Source: Cladopsammia gracilis (taxonomy: Eukaryota > Cnidaria > Anthozoa > Scleractinia > Dendrophylliidae). Taken from it: 64,000 nucleotides of DNA. The stretch's first letter is position 1. The number at the start of each line of letters is the position of its first letter. Under the pieces are notes generated by a model. That model was not told the origin of the DNA. It made no database searches and saw only the letters and a program-made list of their open reading frames with translations. Position numbers and translations under genes: made by a program. The stretch covers positions 1,118,001 to 1,182,000 of the forward strand of contig JAJGOT010000212.1 of NCBI GenBank assembly GCA_022457155.1, written 5' to 3'. This document shows, one piece after another, positions 45,925-54,122 of the stretch.

Positions 45925-46254
45925 CTTCAGGATCAATGAGTTCCACTGATCTTACTCTTTGTAAATCTATACCCATTTGTCGCTTGTTCGACGCAAAATG
46001 GACGAATTCCTGGGAATTCCGGCTGCCGTGAGAAAGAGTTATCAGCTGAGTTATGTAGCAACTTCTGTAGAACGTATCTCTAGTTTATTGCTACTGGGGA
46101 ACACTTTTCGCTCGAGTTTGGTAATTCTGTCGTTCACGTTCAGATAAATAAACACGATCCCAAGTAGAAATCCCACGATGCAAAAGAAAAACAGCAGAAT
46201 TAACGCCAAGCGTGACACACGATCATCAAATCGCTTTGCCGATAACGTCCGCAT
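45925..46254 (-). CDS. alternative 5' exons encoding a type II membrane anchor (collagen unit 3)
   Basis: Proposed exons 46105-46254 and 45925-46009. The first encodes MRTLSAKRFDDRV, a hydrophobic segment (LALILLFFFCIVGFLLGIVF) and a charged stalk ending KLERK at an AAA|GTGTTC donor in phase 0. The second starts after CCCAG in phase 0 and ends GAAG|GTAAGT in phase 1. Phase 1 fits collagen exon 4 (G|TG CGG) but not exon 2, so a transcript from here would skip the signal peptide and coiled coil and give a membrane-anchored collagen. The first donor is weak. It could instead belong to a separate gene. Confidence 0.5.
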
Positions 46255-46504
46255 TGTCCTTGTTAGGTTTAATCTTAAATCGAATATCGCGAGTATTATT
46301 TTATTTTGTAAAACTATTTATTTATGCAAATGTTTTAGACGTGTTAAATACGTGCAAACAGTTTTCTTTTGTTTCTCCTTTTATTTAATTTTCGGACGTC
46401 AATAAAACCGAACTACCTCCCCCAAAGGAATGTTATTTTGCTACACATGACTGGCTTATCATGCTTCAAACAAAGGATGACAAGAGAACTGCAGTAGTAA
46501 TAAG

Positions 46505-46644
46505 AGGGACTTTGGGGCACTCTGGGTCACTTTTCCATTTTCAGTGTGTTTTATCGTTAAATTAACGTTCATCGTATAATTATAGGCGATTCACCTATAA
46601 TTATTCACTCTAGGGTACTTTTCAAGATCTAGCGTGTTTTGTCG
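46505..46644. repeat. left terminal region of the Polinton
   Basis: Two related blocks (CACTCTGGGTCACTTTTC.. and CACTCTAGGGTACTTTTC.., each followed by GTGTTTTRTCGTTAA) stand about 90 bp apart, separated by a perfect 11-bp stem palindrome ATAATTATAGG/CCTATAATTAT. Expected to be terminal inverted repeat sequence; the partner is not visible. Confidence 0.5.
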
Positions 46645-46968
46645 TTAATTTGGTGATATGCTGTAAGATAAGCTTATTTTGTTTCCATCTTTATCCGTTA
46701 ACTCTTTTCCAGTTCTTAGGTAATGCTGAATTGAACCGATATTCTTGTTCAACAGTTTTGAACATTGATACATACTTTTACATATTATTTTTTCACCTGT
46801 TTGCGAATTTGTTATTTCTACTTTCTTCGCTGTTGACGGTTTGCATACGAGTGTTTCATTGAGATTCAACGCTTTCACCAGTTCCACTTTGCTTAACTTC
46901 ATGTAGTATTTGATTTTCTTTCCAACAGCTATTTCTCTCAATTCTCGAAGAGTCATAAATGATTCCAT
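46645..46968 (-). CDS. small SAP-like/NUMOD-like protein
   Basis: 107 residues. The N-terminus (TLRELREIAVGKKIKYYMKL and SKVELVKAL) resembles SAP/Rho-N helix-extended-helix DNA-binding motifs; PolB of the same element starts with a similar module. The C-terminal half (VEITNSQTGEKIICKSMYQC, SKLLNKNIGSIQHYLRTGK) resembles NUMOD-type DNA-binding repeats of homing endonucleases, with no nuclease domain. It is the outermost gene on this side, 45 bp downstream of the integrase stop and on the same strand, so probably co-transcribed. DNA binding is inferred from similarity seen by eye. Confidence 0.6.
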   Translation of the reverse strand: MESFMTLRELREIAVGKKIKYYMKLSKVELVKALNLNETLVCKPSTAKKVEITNSQTGEKIICKSMYQCSKLLNKNIGSIQHYLRTGKELTDKDGNKISLSYSISPN

Positions 46969-47013
46969 TGTTTTATCTTATTAATAAGATTAAATATTTT
47001 TTTAACCCATTTT

Positions 47014-48504
47014 TCAGAGTTTTTTCAATTCTTTTAGATCTATCCATTGGTTGAATTTTTCTGGATAACCGCTCCACTTTACTAACGCTTTACCTTTTCG
47101 AGCGTCTCGTCGAATCACTTTCTCAATTCGGTAAACGTCTTGAACACTTGACGAAGTCAATTGCAACTCATCCTTATAAAAAGTACCCTTTATCTCCTCA
47201 CCCAATTCATCCCTTATTTTATAGGTTATAGGGTTTGTGTATTGAATCTTATCGACAACAAAAATCTCTTCAGTCCAGTTTGGAGTGTAACCTTTATCGA
47301 AAACAGGTCGTTTGTATTTTGATATTCGAACTTTATCTCCAATTTTAAACTTCGGTTTATACGTAGCTGTACGTTTGACATTACCATAAAGATTTAAATG
47401 AACATCACTTTCGTTCTTTTTCTTCGATGCTTCCACAGGTGTCATCCCGATACTTCTGTGTTTTGTATTATTATATTCATTTACCAATTTCGGCAACATA
47501 TCATAATATTTTGTATTGTTTTGAATGGTAAATTGTTTCCACATTTTGTTTTTCATCGTACGGTTCCATCTTTCGCAAACACTAGATTTTTCTTCATTCT
47601 CTGTCGAATATAGTTGTATTTTATTTTTATCTAACAGTTCTTTCATATTCTTATTGTAATACTCTTTTCCCTTATCAGTCCACAAAAAATCCGGTTTTCT
47701 TCCTTCCATGAATATTGTTTTGAACGCTTCCGCAACACTCTCTCCCTTTTTATCCTTCAACGGCACAATCCATCCATATTTACTAAAAACATCTAACACC
47801 ATGAGAAGATATCGATATCCCTTATTCCACTTACTAAATTTCTGCATTTCAACAAGGTCAGAACACCATATTTCATCGATTCTGTATACAATAACACGCC
47901 GCCGAGTAAACTTTCGTCTTATAGGCTTATGTAGCTCGTTTGCTAACTTTTCTTGCCAACTCAGCGGCTTTTTGCCGTTTTTTGAAACACCCAGTCCAAG
48001 TTTTTGTTTTATATCTATTACATTTCTAGCTAGCGCATGACCCCATTGTCGTTCCTTATATGGTACGCTATCCAAAGCTTTCACCATTTTTCTATCAGCT
48101 TCATTTTTACATTTTACAGGGTTTGGTTTATTCGAGCAAACAGCATAATCAACGTCATGTCGCATCGCTATAGCATCAGTTTTGCCCGTCGGTTGAATGT
48201 GGACCTTCGTTATTTCGCCTGTTTCTGGATCATACTCGGGCATAGGGTTTCCTGGACCTGTGTAGTTATGTCCTGGTAATGTCCATCCTCCTTTTGGTTT
48301 CGGTAGTTTTAAAATCGCTTTATGAATATCGAAACCGCTTCCCGCCGCTACCTTTATGTTTCGTATTTTCGTTTTTTTACAATTTACACAAGTACACCAA
48401 AAATAAGGTCTTCCATTTTTATTTAACTTATAACCAGATGGTTCAACACATCCAGTCCAGTCGTTTTCTGAACGACAATATATTTTCTGTGTTAGAGGAT
48501 CCAT
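47014..48504 (-). CDS. INT: zinc ribbon-PLA2-integrase-chromodomain fusion protein
   Basis: A single 496-residue frame. Residues 9-45: Cys ribbon (YC...C...NGRPYFWCTCVNC) like DUF5679. Residues 74-172: phospholipase A2-like domain of parvovirus VP1 type, with Ca-loop Y81-TGPGN86, catalytic H116-D117-x-x-Y120 and D137. Residues 188-380: retroviral-type integrase core with D216 (CSDLVEM), D277 (WTDKGKEYYN) and E311 (CERWNR), a D-x33-E spacing. Then an SH3-like KIGDKVRISKYK segment and a C-terminal chromodomain (456-496, YRIEKVI...VKWSGY). Integrase inserts the element; PLA2 domains in parvoviruses act on endosomal membranes during entry. Both in one chain is unusual. The start is the first ATG, 12 bp from the ATPase stop. 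Confidence 0.85.
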   Translation of the reverse strand: MDPLTQKIYCRSENDWTGCVEPSGYKLNKNGRPYFWCTCVNCKKTKIRNIKVAAGSGFDIHKAILKLPKPKGGWTLPGHNYTGPGNPMPEYDPETGEITKVHIQPTGKTDAIAMRHDVDYAVCSNKPNPVKCKNEADRKMVKALDSVPYKERQWGHALARNVIDIKQKLGLGVSKNGKKPLSWQEKLANELHKPIRRKFTRRRVIVYRIDEIWCSDLVEMQKFSKWNKGYRYLLMVLDVFSKYGWIVPLKDKKGESVAEAFKTIFMEGRKPDFLWTDKGKEYYNKNMKELLDKNKIQLYSTENEEKSSVCERWNRTMKNKMWKQFTIQNNTKYYDMLPKLVNEYNNTKHRSIGMTPVEASKKKNESDVHLNLYGNVKRTATYKPKFKIGDKVRISKYKRPVFDKGYTPNWTEEIFVVDKIQYTNPITYKIRDELGEEIKGTFYKDELQLTSSSVQDVYRIEKVIRRDARKGKALVKWSGYPEKFNQWIDLKELKKL

Positions 48505-48516
48505 TCTATTTCTATA

Positions 48517-49152
48517 CTAGATTTTTTCATCGAAATTTTTTGCAACACTCTTCTTTTCCTTATCCAAGAATAGAAATTCATACGGTCCTAATCTTTTGAA
48601 CAGCTCAGGTTCAATCATGTTTTCCTTTCCTATCAGATTACAATGGTTTTTAGTTGTTGGAGTATAAAGTATCATATGTGAACAATTTAGCCTTAGTTTT
48701 TGTGGTGTGTCATAATATGACTGTGTCAAATAGATGGGTGAAATCTGATGATGTCTACCGTCAGTGAAATGGTTCGCTATTTTTGATTGGATGTTTTGAG
48801 GTGCATTAACGAGATCGTCAAAAATAACTATTTTTCTGTTTCCCTCATCGTAATCTGTCGTATCCATTATCTCATCTTGCCCTTTGATTTCTAATATATC
48901 ATAACCAACTTTCTGTGATAGCCCATCCATCATCTTTTTCAAATCCTGTATTTTATCCTGGTGGGGGTTGGGTGTATACAAGTATATCTTATCGTAATAA
49001 ACCAAAGGTTCCCTCAACATATGCATGACGGTATTCGTTTTTCCACTTCCAGATTGTCCTGCTACCAGCATTCGATATTCTTCGTCTAAAAAGTTGTTCA
49101 ATCTTCTCTTCGACTTTTCATTCACATTAGTATCGTAATTTGGAATTTTCAT
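48517..49152 (-). CDS. ATP: A32-like genome packaging ATPase
   Basis: 211 residues. Walker A G32-QSGSGKT39, Walker B KIVIFDD113, followed by a sensor-like IYLTQSYYDTP. This is the FtsK/HerA-type DNA-pumping ATPase family shared by Polintons, virophages and large DNA viruses; it would load the genome into the capsid. Length is normal for the family. It is first in the leftward unit, whose promoter should lie in the 49153-49386 spacer. Confidence 0.9.
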   Translation of the reverse strand: MKIPNYDTNVNEKSKRRLNNFLDEEYRMLVAGQSGSGKTNTVMHMLREPLVYYDKIYLYTPNPHQDKIQDLKKMMDGLSQKVGYDILEIKGQDEIMDTTDYDEGNRKIVIFDDLVNAPQNIQSKIANHFTDGRHHQISPIYLTQSYYDTPQKLRLNCSHMILYTPTTKNHCNLIGKENMIEPELFKRLGPYEFLFLDKEKKSVAKNFDEKI

Positions 49153-49212
49153 ATCTATTTATTATTAACATTTTATTGCAACCGTTTTTATCTTTTTGAA
49201 ATGGTTAAAACG

Positions 49213-49356
49213 ACACTTATCTCAAAAAATAAGTGTCGAATAACACTTATCTCAAAAAATAAGTGTCGAATAACACTTATCTCAAAAAATAAGTGTCGAA
49301 TAACACTTATCTCAAAAAATAAGTGTCGAATAACACTTATCTCAAAAAATAAGTGT
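49213..49356. repeat. five 30-bp palindromic iterons in the divergent promoter spacer
   Basis: Unit ACACTTATCTCAAAAAATAA + GTGTCGAATA, at 49213, 49243, 49273, 49303 and 49333, identical except that the last is incomplete. Each contains the inverted pair ACACTTAT/ATAAGTGT around an A-rich loop. The array lies between the leftward ATPase and the rightward gene at 49387. The unit length is a multiple of three, so both strands stay open; I treat that as incidental. Role may be operator, bidirectional promoter element or replication-related. Confidence 0.85.
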
Positions 49357-49386
49357 TTATTTTGTAACCTAAATGTAAATAGTATT

Positions 49387-50556
49387 ATGGATATTGAAGA
49401 GTATAGAAAAAATGCTGAAAAACGACTGAGAACCAATCTTTTGAAAGAAAAGGTTGCAAAATCATTGAAAGACTACAGTGATGAACGAGAAGATATGAGA
49501 TTTGAAAGACGAGAAGTATTTCATCCTATTGTAAGCGGTGTGAAAGAGGTGAAAGAAACAATTGATGAGAAACAAGATCGTGTTATTGCGAAATTGGAAG
49601 AGAATCAGAATGCATTGATAGAGAATCAGAAAGCGATTACCAGTGGACTGGAAGATTTTGTATTAACCGCAATTGAGGAAGATAAAGATAAGGGATTTTC
49701 AACCCCAAGCCCACTTGAGCCAAGTTCACCACTCCTCCGAGCGGATATTGATAAAAATTTTAGCCCACATGAAGTTGAAAAACTAATGGAATATAACTTG
49801 CCGCCGCCATCTGATGTAATGAAGGCTGTATTGAATAAGACGATAGATTGGGAAGATTATGATAGAAAACTTAGTAAACAGATCCAAGCCCTTGGACGAA
49901 AAAAGGGTCAACTCTCAAAAAGTAAAAAATCAAAAGATAAAAACAGAGCAGAACTCGATGATCTGACGAGTGATATCAAGCTATTGCAAAAGTATCGAAC
50001 CCGTTTACAGCTGTTAGACGAAGGACAGTCACTGCTTTCACCTTCCACCACCGGCGAAGGTGTTCGTCGATACAAACAACCAAAAAGAAATGCATATAAG
50101 ATTGATGTAAACACAGGTCAATACGGTGGGTTGAAGATCAATGAACGACGACTGAAGAATGAGATGTTTGTGAAAGCGATCACCACCAACGGAGGAAGTG
50201 TAGTTTATGAGGCACAGGCGGATAAATCTCTAGTGGACCTGTTGACAAAAAGGTTCAATCCGAAAAAGAAGTACTCTTCAAGAGCCATTCGGATATTCCA
50301 TGATCTCAACAGGTTAGCGGGAATTCCAAAACATAGGTCTTCAGGAAAAAGTAAACTTACTACAGGTGGTACAATTTATGACGGATCTCCAGAAGAGCTG
50401 ATGAAAAGGTTGACGCTTTTGACAGGAATCCGACGCGCTGGTAATAACAATATACAGCTTCGAAATGAGATTTGGGAAATTCTTGATTACATGTTGAAAA
50501 AAGCAATTATTTCGAAACAACATTATGATGCATATGTTCAAAAACATCTAACATGA
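49387..50556 (+). CDS. conserved Polinton coiled-coil protein, function unknown
   Basis: 389 residues from the ATG at 49387 (MDIEEYRKNAEKRL). An in-frame ATG at 49201 would only add the translated iterons and is not preferred. The N-terminal half is strongly charged and heptad-rich (VKEVKETIDEKQDRVIAKLE). A Ser/Pro linker (STPSPLEPSSP) follows, then a second coiled coil (about 165-220), and a C-terminal globular block with YGGLKINERRL, FNPKKKYSSRAIRIFHDLN and LTGIRRAGNNN that I recall as typical of Polintons, of unknown role. Its stop overlaps the next start (ATGA), indicating coupled expression with the minor capsid gene. Confidence 0.7.
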   Translation: MDIEEYRKNAEKRLRTNLLKEKVAKSLKDYSDEREDMRFERREVFHPIVSGVKEVKETIDEKQDRVIAKLEENQNALIENQKAITSGLEDFVLTAIEEDKDKGFSTPSPLEPSSPLLRADIDKNFSPHEVEKLMEYNLPPPSDVMKAVLNKTIDWEDYDRKLSKQIQALGRKKGQLSKSKKSKDKNRAELDDLTSDIKLLQKYRTRLQLLDEGQSLLSPSTTGEGVRRYKQPKRNAYKIDVNTGQYGGLKINERRLKNEMFVKAITTNGGSVVYEAQADKSLVDLLTKRFNPKKKYSSRAIRIFHDLNRLAGIPKHRSSGKSKLTTGGTIYDGSPEELMKRLTLLTGIRRAGNNNIQLRNEIWEILDYMLKKAIISKQHYDAYVQKHLT

Positions 50557-51299
50557 TGAAAATGAAGAGACCTCTTTTTATCAATTCAGTTGATGGTACA
50601 GAAAATTCGAAAAGCCACGATTTTACGATCCGTTTCGATCCGGAATTGAATCTTGATAGCAACAAGAACTATTTCGTAGCCCTTGACTCGATAACGATGA
50701 GCTATAGTTGGTACAATGTGAGTAGTAGCTTCAACAACAATACGATTAAATATAGCCACGATTCGGGACAGACGTGGACACAGATCGTATTTCATAATGG
50801 TAATTATTCGTATAAGGAATTAAACCTTTATTTAGAACGAGTACTTGAAACGAATGGTCATTCGGAAAAAGGTGTCCAAATCACATTCGTTCCGTCACTA
50901 TTCAAAGTACTGATAACCTTGGAAGAAAATTTTCAGGTAGACTTTAGAACCGGTGATTTTGCTAACCTTATCGGTTTTAACAAGAGTATCGTTAGAGCAA
51001 CTGGTTATGGAGAAAATTTGCCAAATATCACAAAATCTATCGACAATATATTTATTCACTCTAACATTATATCTGAAAGTGTTGTTGCAGGGAAAGAATC
51101 AGATATACTTTTTCGATTTAGTGTTGATAATCTACCTTTATCGTACCCATTTCACATTGAACCCCGGAGAGCCCTATTCAGTAAAATCAAAACGAATAAC
51201 ATAAAAGATTTACGAATTTATATTACCGATACAGGCGGTAATTTCGTGGATTTGAATAACATTCCTGTTTCACTAATATTAATTCTAAAAGAAGAGTAA
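50553..51299 (+). CDS. minor capsid protein (penton, single jelly-roll)
   Basis: 248 residues, beta-rich throughout, with the usual start RPLFINSVDGTENSKSHDFTI and the segment NYFVALDSITMSYSWYNVS. Position directly upstream of the major capsid gene and size fit the Polinton penton-like protein that forms the icosahedral vertices. Starts within ATGATG, overlapping the previous stop by 4 bp. Assigned by recognition and gene order; jelly-roll strands were not modelled. Confidence 0.8.
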   Translation: MMKMKRPLFINSVDGTENSKSHDFTIRFDPELNLDSNKNYFVALDSITMSYSWYNVSSSFNNNTIKYSHDSGQTWTQIVFHNGNYSYKELNLYLERVLETNGHSEKGVQITFVPSLFKVLITLEENFQVDFRTGDFANLIGFNKSIVRATGYGENLPNITKSIDNIFIHSNIISESVVAGKESDILFRFSVDNLPLSYPFHIEPRRALFSKIKTNNIKDLRIYITDTGGNFVDLNNIPVSLILILKEE

Positions 51300-51342
51300 T
51301 AAATAATCTTGAGTAAGTTTAATCATTGATTAATCAGTAAAG

Positions 51343-51771
51343 ATGTCACACCGCAGGCGTTATAGAAATGAAAATGGCGAAAGTATCTATTATGATATTG
51401 ATATGTGTCATGGTGACATTGATACAACTGATGGTGAAGGAATTTTCACTGATGTTATGAAAAAAGTAGCACCAAAACTCACAGGTAAGCTGGTAAAGGA
51501 ATTAGGAACAAAGGTTGTTACAAAAGTTGCTGAAAAGGGTGCTGAGAAGATTGGAGAGAAGACAGGACAATTAATTGGAGAAAAAATATATGACAAATTC
51601 AGTAGTAGGAAGCCTACTACTCAGGAAAATAAAGGAGATCAAATCATTAAACTATTACAAAATCAAAAAACAAAAACAGTACTTCCAGTACCTGCAAACA
51701 GTACTTCACATAAAAGTTCTACTAAAAAAGATTTACTAATTCAACAGTTTGAAGAATTGTTAAAATTATAA
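51343..51771 (+). CDS. small amphipathic virion-associated protein
   Basis: 142 residues. A basic start (MSHRRRYRNENGE), an acidic patch (HGDIDTTDGEG), then a helix with alternating Lys and small/hydrophobic residues (TDVMKKVAPKLTGKLVKELG, AEKGAEKIGEKTGQLIGEKI) and a C-terminal helix LIQQFEELLKL. This pattern suits membrane-active or cement proteins such as adenovirus pVI, but I see no specific homology. Located between the two capsid genes. Confidence 0.6.
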   Translation: MSHRRRYRNENGESIYYDIDMCHGDIDTTDGEGIFTDVMKKVAPKLTGKLVKELGTKVVTKVAEKGAEKIGEKTGQLIGEKIYDKFSSRKPTTQENKGDQIIKLLQNQKTKTVLPVPANSTSHKSSTKKDLLIQQFEELLKL

Positions 51772-51796
51772 AAAAATTTTACAAAACAATATATAA

Positions 51797-53119
51797 ATGG
51801 CGTTTAGATCTTCAAAACATTGTGAAAGATATGAGTATGTAACTATCGATTTGCAAACTCCGATTACCACTCCTGCGAATAATCGGTTGCAACACAAAAC
51901 TAACTATAAATTTTCCGTCGATAGTAGCAACGAGAGTTACCCTATGGATTGGTATAATGCCTACTTTGAGCTCGACGTAAAAATTACGAAAATGGATAAT
52001 ACAGATTATGGTGCAAACGACGCCGCTGGAATCATAAACGGTGGGTTTGCATTAATTAATTCCCTCAACGTTAACTTTGATGGTGTGAAAGTCCTTGACA
52101 CATCTTCAATCAATCACGCTATCAATGTCAAAAATCTCACGGATTTTTCGAAGGATTATAGCGATAGAGTAGGTGGATCAATGTTTCACTACCCTGATAC
52201 AGCCACAGGGGCAGTTTTTCAAAAGTACACTACACTTGATCTGGATGGTAACGCGCAACAAATAGCACCGACAGATAACCCTCTGTATAATGAAGGTTTT
52301 GCAAAGAGGAAGGCGCTTCTTAGTGGTGGTGCAACAAATAAAATAATTCTACCGTTGAATCGATTCGGCTTTTTCCAGTCGTTCAAGGACCAGATCAGCC
52401 CTAATGGGAAAGTTAAATTTGAAATCACCCTAGAAAGTGACGATAATGTTCTGTTTAGAGCAGCTGCCGCTGACCCAGGTAGATATATTGTCACCAGATT
52501 TGTTTTGAGGGTTCCTAAAATGACATTGAATCCTAGTGGTGAGCAAATGTTTCTTGAAAAGTATCTCAAACCTCATACATGGTCATACCTCAAGGAGAGT
52601 ATCGAATCCTCACCATTTCAACAGTTGAGCGGTAAATTCAAGATAACAAACCTCATCAGAAAACCCAGGCATGTCTTTGTCTGGGCTCTCAATTCTACAA
52701 AGATTGACGATCAGGAACAAAATATGTTTCTGTTCAATACTTATAATATTGCAAACGCTAGAACGATTACAAAGGCTCGGATAAGTTTGGCCAACGGTAT
52801 ATATTACCCACAGGATATTATGGAGCCAGAGGAAATAACCAGAACATTCAGAGAATTGACAGAGTACAACAAGGGTTTCAATGATCATTTGACAGGTCCT
52901 ACTATTGATTTGAAGTCGTTTCAAGAATTGTATGGAATTTTATATTTCGATTTAAGGCACCAAGAAGAGAAGCTCAAGAACGGGTCCACTAAGTTGGAAC
53001 TTGAATTCACGCTTAGTGGTGTACCTAATGCAGAATTCAACATGTATGCGCTGGTCCTTAACGAGGAAGAGATCAGTGTCGATGTGACGAGCGGAAAAGC
53101 CATCCTCAGAGAAATATAA
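51797..53119 (+). CDS. MCP: major capsid protein (double jelly-roll, hexon-like)
   Basis: 440 residues. N-terminal MAFRSSKHCERYEYVTIDLQ, the tracts SYPMDWYNAYFELDVKI and GGFALINSLNVNFDGVKVLD, and the C-terminal half with FVLRVPKMTLNPSGEQMF and LELEFTLSGV fit the Polinton/adintovirus capsid protein, which forms trimeric pseudo-hexagonal capsomers. Length is typical. TATATAA directly precedes the ATG (51790-51796), giving TAAATG at the start as in poxvirus-type late initiators; a 5' UTR would then be very short. Confidence 0.88.
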   Translation: MAFRSSKHCERYEYVTIDLQTPITTPANNRLQHKTNYKFSVDSSNESYPMDWYNAYFELDVKITKMDNTDYGANDAAGIINGGFALINSLNVNFDGVKVLDTSSINHAINVKNLTDFSKDYSDRVGGSMFHYPDTATGAVFQKYTTLDLDGNAQQIAPTDNPLYNEGFAKRKALLSGGATNKIILPLNRFGFFQSFKDQISPNGKVKFEITLESDDNVLFRAAAADPGRYIVTRFVLRVPKMTLNPSGEQMFLEKYLKPHTWSYLKESIESSPFQQLSGKFKITNLIRKPRHVFVWALNSTKIDDQEQNMFLFNTYNIANARTITKARISLANGIYYPQDIMEPEEITRTFRELTEYNKGFNDHLTGPTIDLKSFQELYGILYFDLRHQEEKLKNGSTKLELEFTLSGVPNAEFNMYALVLNEEEISVDVTSGKAILREI

Positions 53120-53186
53120 ATGTGCATATGAAAATACGTGTATTTTCAAAAAATTATTATATATGGTACATATATAATAATACAAT

Positions 53187-53642
53187 ATGACAGAATATTT
53201 TCCACATGGTGTGAATTTATCTCAAAATCAAAAACTTAAATTGACGAAAGCTCTTGAGCAGAAAACACCGGTTACTATTCGTCTCTCGCATAATCAATTA
53301 CATGGTCCTGATCAGCTACTGTTGACAAAAACACAGATTAACAAGATCCAAAAGGTAAAAGGTTCAGGAAAAGGTGTTGACATTAAAATCAGTAAAACAC
53401 AGATCAGTGCTCGAAAAGGAAAAGGTCTTCAGAATAGATCGAGTGGAAACGGAATGCAAAATAGACCGTATAGATCATCGATTGGAAACGGAATGCAAAA
53501 TAGACCATATAGATCATCTGATTATATGCCTTATATTCCACCACCGTTTTTTACACCTATACCACGACGAACCGGTACAGGTTGTAGTTGTAAAAAAAAG
53601 ACCGGCAAAGGATTAATACACGGAAAAAACCACCTTTCGTGA
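53187..53642 (+). CDS. basic Polinton core-like protein
   Basis: 151 residues. N-terminal block NQKLKLTKALEQKTPVTIRL and LLLTKTQINKIQKVKGSGKG, then KISKTQISARKGKG. A duplicated insert follows (NGMQNRPYRSS twice), a Pro-rich stretch (YIPPPFFTPIPRR) and a Cys-Lys tail (GCSCKKKTGKG). High pI suggests a DNA-condensing or adaptor protein. Known to me as a recurrent Polinton gene next to the protease; function not established. Its TGA overlaps the protease frame start. Confidence 0.65.
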   Translation: MTEYFPHGVNLSQNQKLKLTKALEQKTPVTIRLSHNQLHGPDQLLLTKTQINKIQKVKGSGKGVDIKISKTQISARKGKGLQNRSSGNGMQNRPYRSSIGNGMQNRPYRSSDYMPYIPPPFFTPIPRRTGTGCSCKKKTGKGLIHGKNHLS

Positions 53643-54103
53643 TTAAAGCAATTTCAAATTTTGACATTATGAAATGGATAGATTACATGAGGATCCCACA
53701 CAGCGTGTTCAACGGTGTTATTTCAAGAGATCAAATAGATCAAATTGATCTACAGCATCGCAGTATCGGAGGATATTATATTGTTAATTTAAACGACTCA
53801 ACACAATCAGGCTCGCATTGGGTTGCGCTTAACATCACACCAAATATAATTGAATATTTCGACAGCTTTGGACTGAACGCTCCAATGGAAATTATAAATT
53901 TGTCAAATCGTCTGAATGTAAATTATCTGTACAACAGTACACAATACCAAGATCTAATGAGCGTATTGTGTGGTTATTATTGTCTGTATTTTGTTAACGA
54001 ATCCCATAAGGGAAAATCATATTGGGAAATAATAAAACCTTTTTCGCATAAATCGACCAAATCCAACGAACGACTTATAACCAATTATTTCAAAAAAATA
54101 TAA
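53639..54103 (+). CDS. PRO: adenain-like cysteine protease, capsid maturation
   Basis: 154 residues if read from GTG at 53639, 144 from the first ATG (53669). Catalytic set H60 (SGSHWVAL), D75 (EYFDSFGL), Q104 (QYQDL), C111 (VLCGYYC) in the adenovirus protease order. It should cleave capsid precursors. The conserved SNFDI segment lies upstream of the first ATG, and the GTG sits in a GTGA overlap with the previous stop, where the penton gene has ATGA. Either the original ATG was lost or a non-AUG start is used. Confidence 0.82.
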   Translation: MIKAISNFDIMKWIDYMRIPHSVFNGVISRDQIDQIDLQHRSIGGYYIVNLNDSTQSGSHWVALNITPNIIEYFDSFGLNAPMEIINLSNRLNVNYLYNSTQYQDLMSVLCGYYCLYFVNESHKGKSYWEIIKPFSHKSTKSNERLITNYFKKI

Positions 54104-54122
54104 TATAGAATATAAATATAAG

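Noticed and set aside
49201..49386. N-terminal extension of the coiled-coil protein through TLISKNKCRI repeats
   Set aside because: Repeat unit is 30 bp so it stays open on both strands; the ATG at 49387 starts a normal protein and the repeats lie in the promoter spacer.
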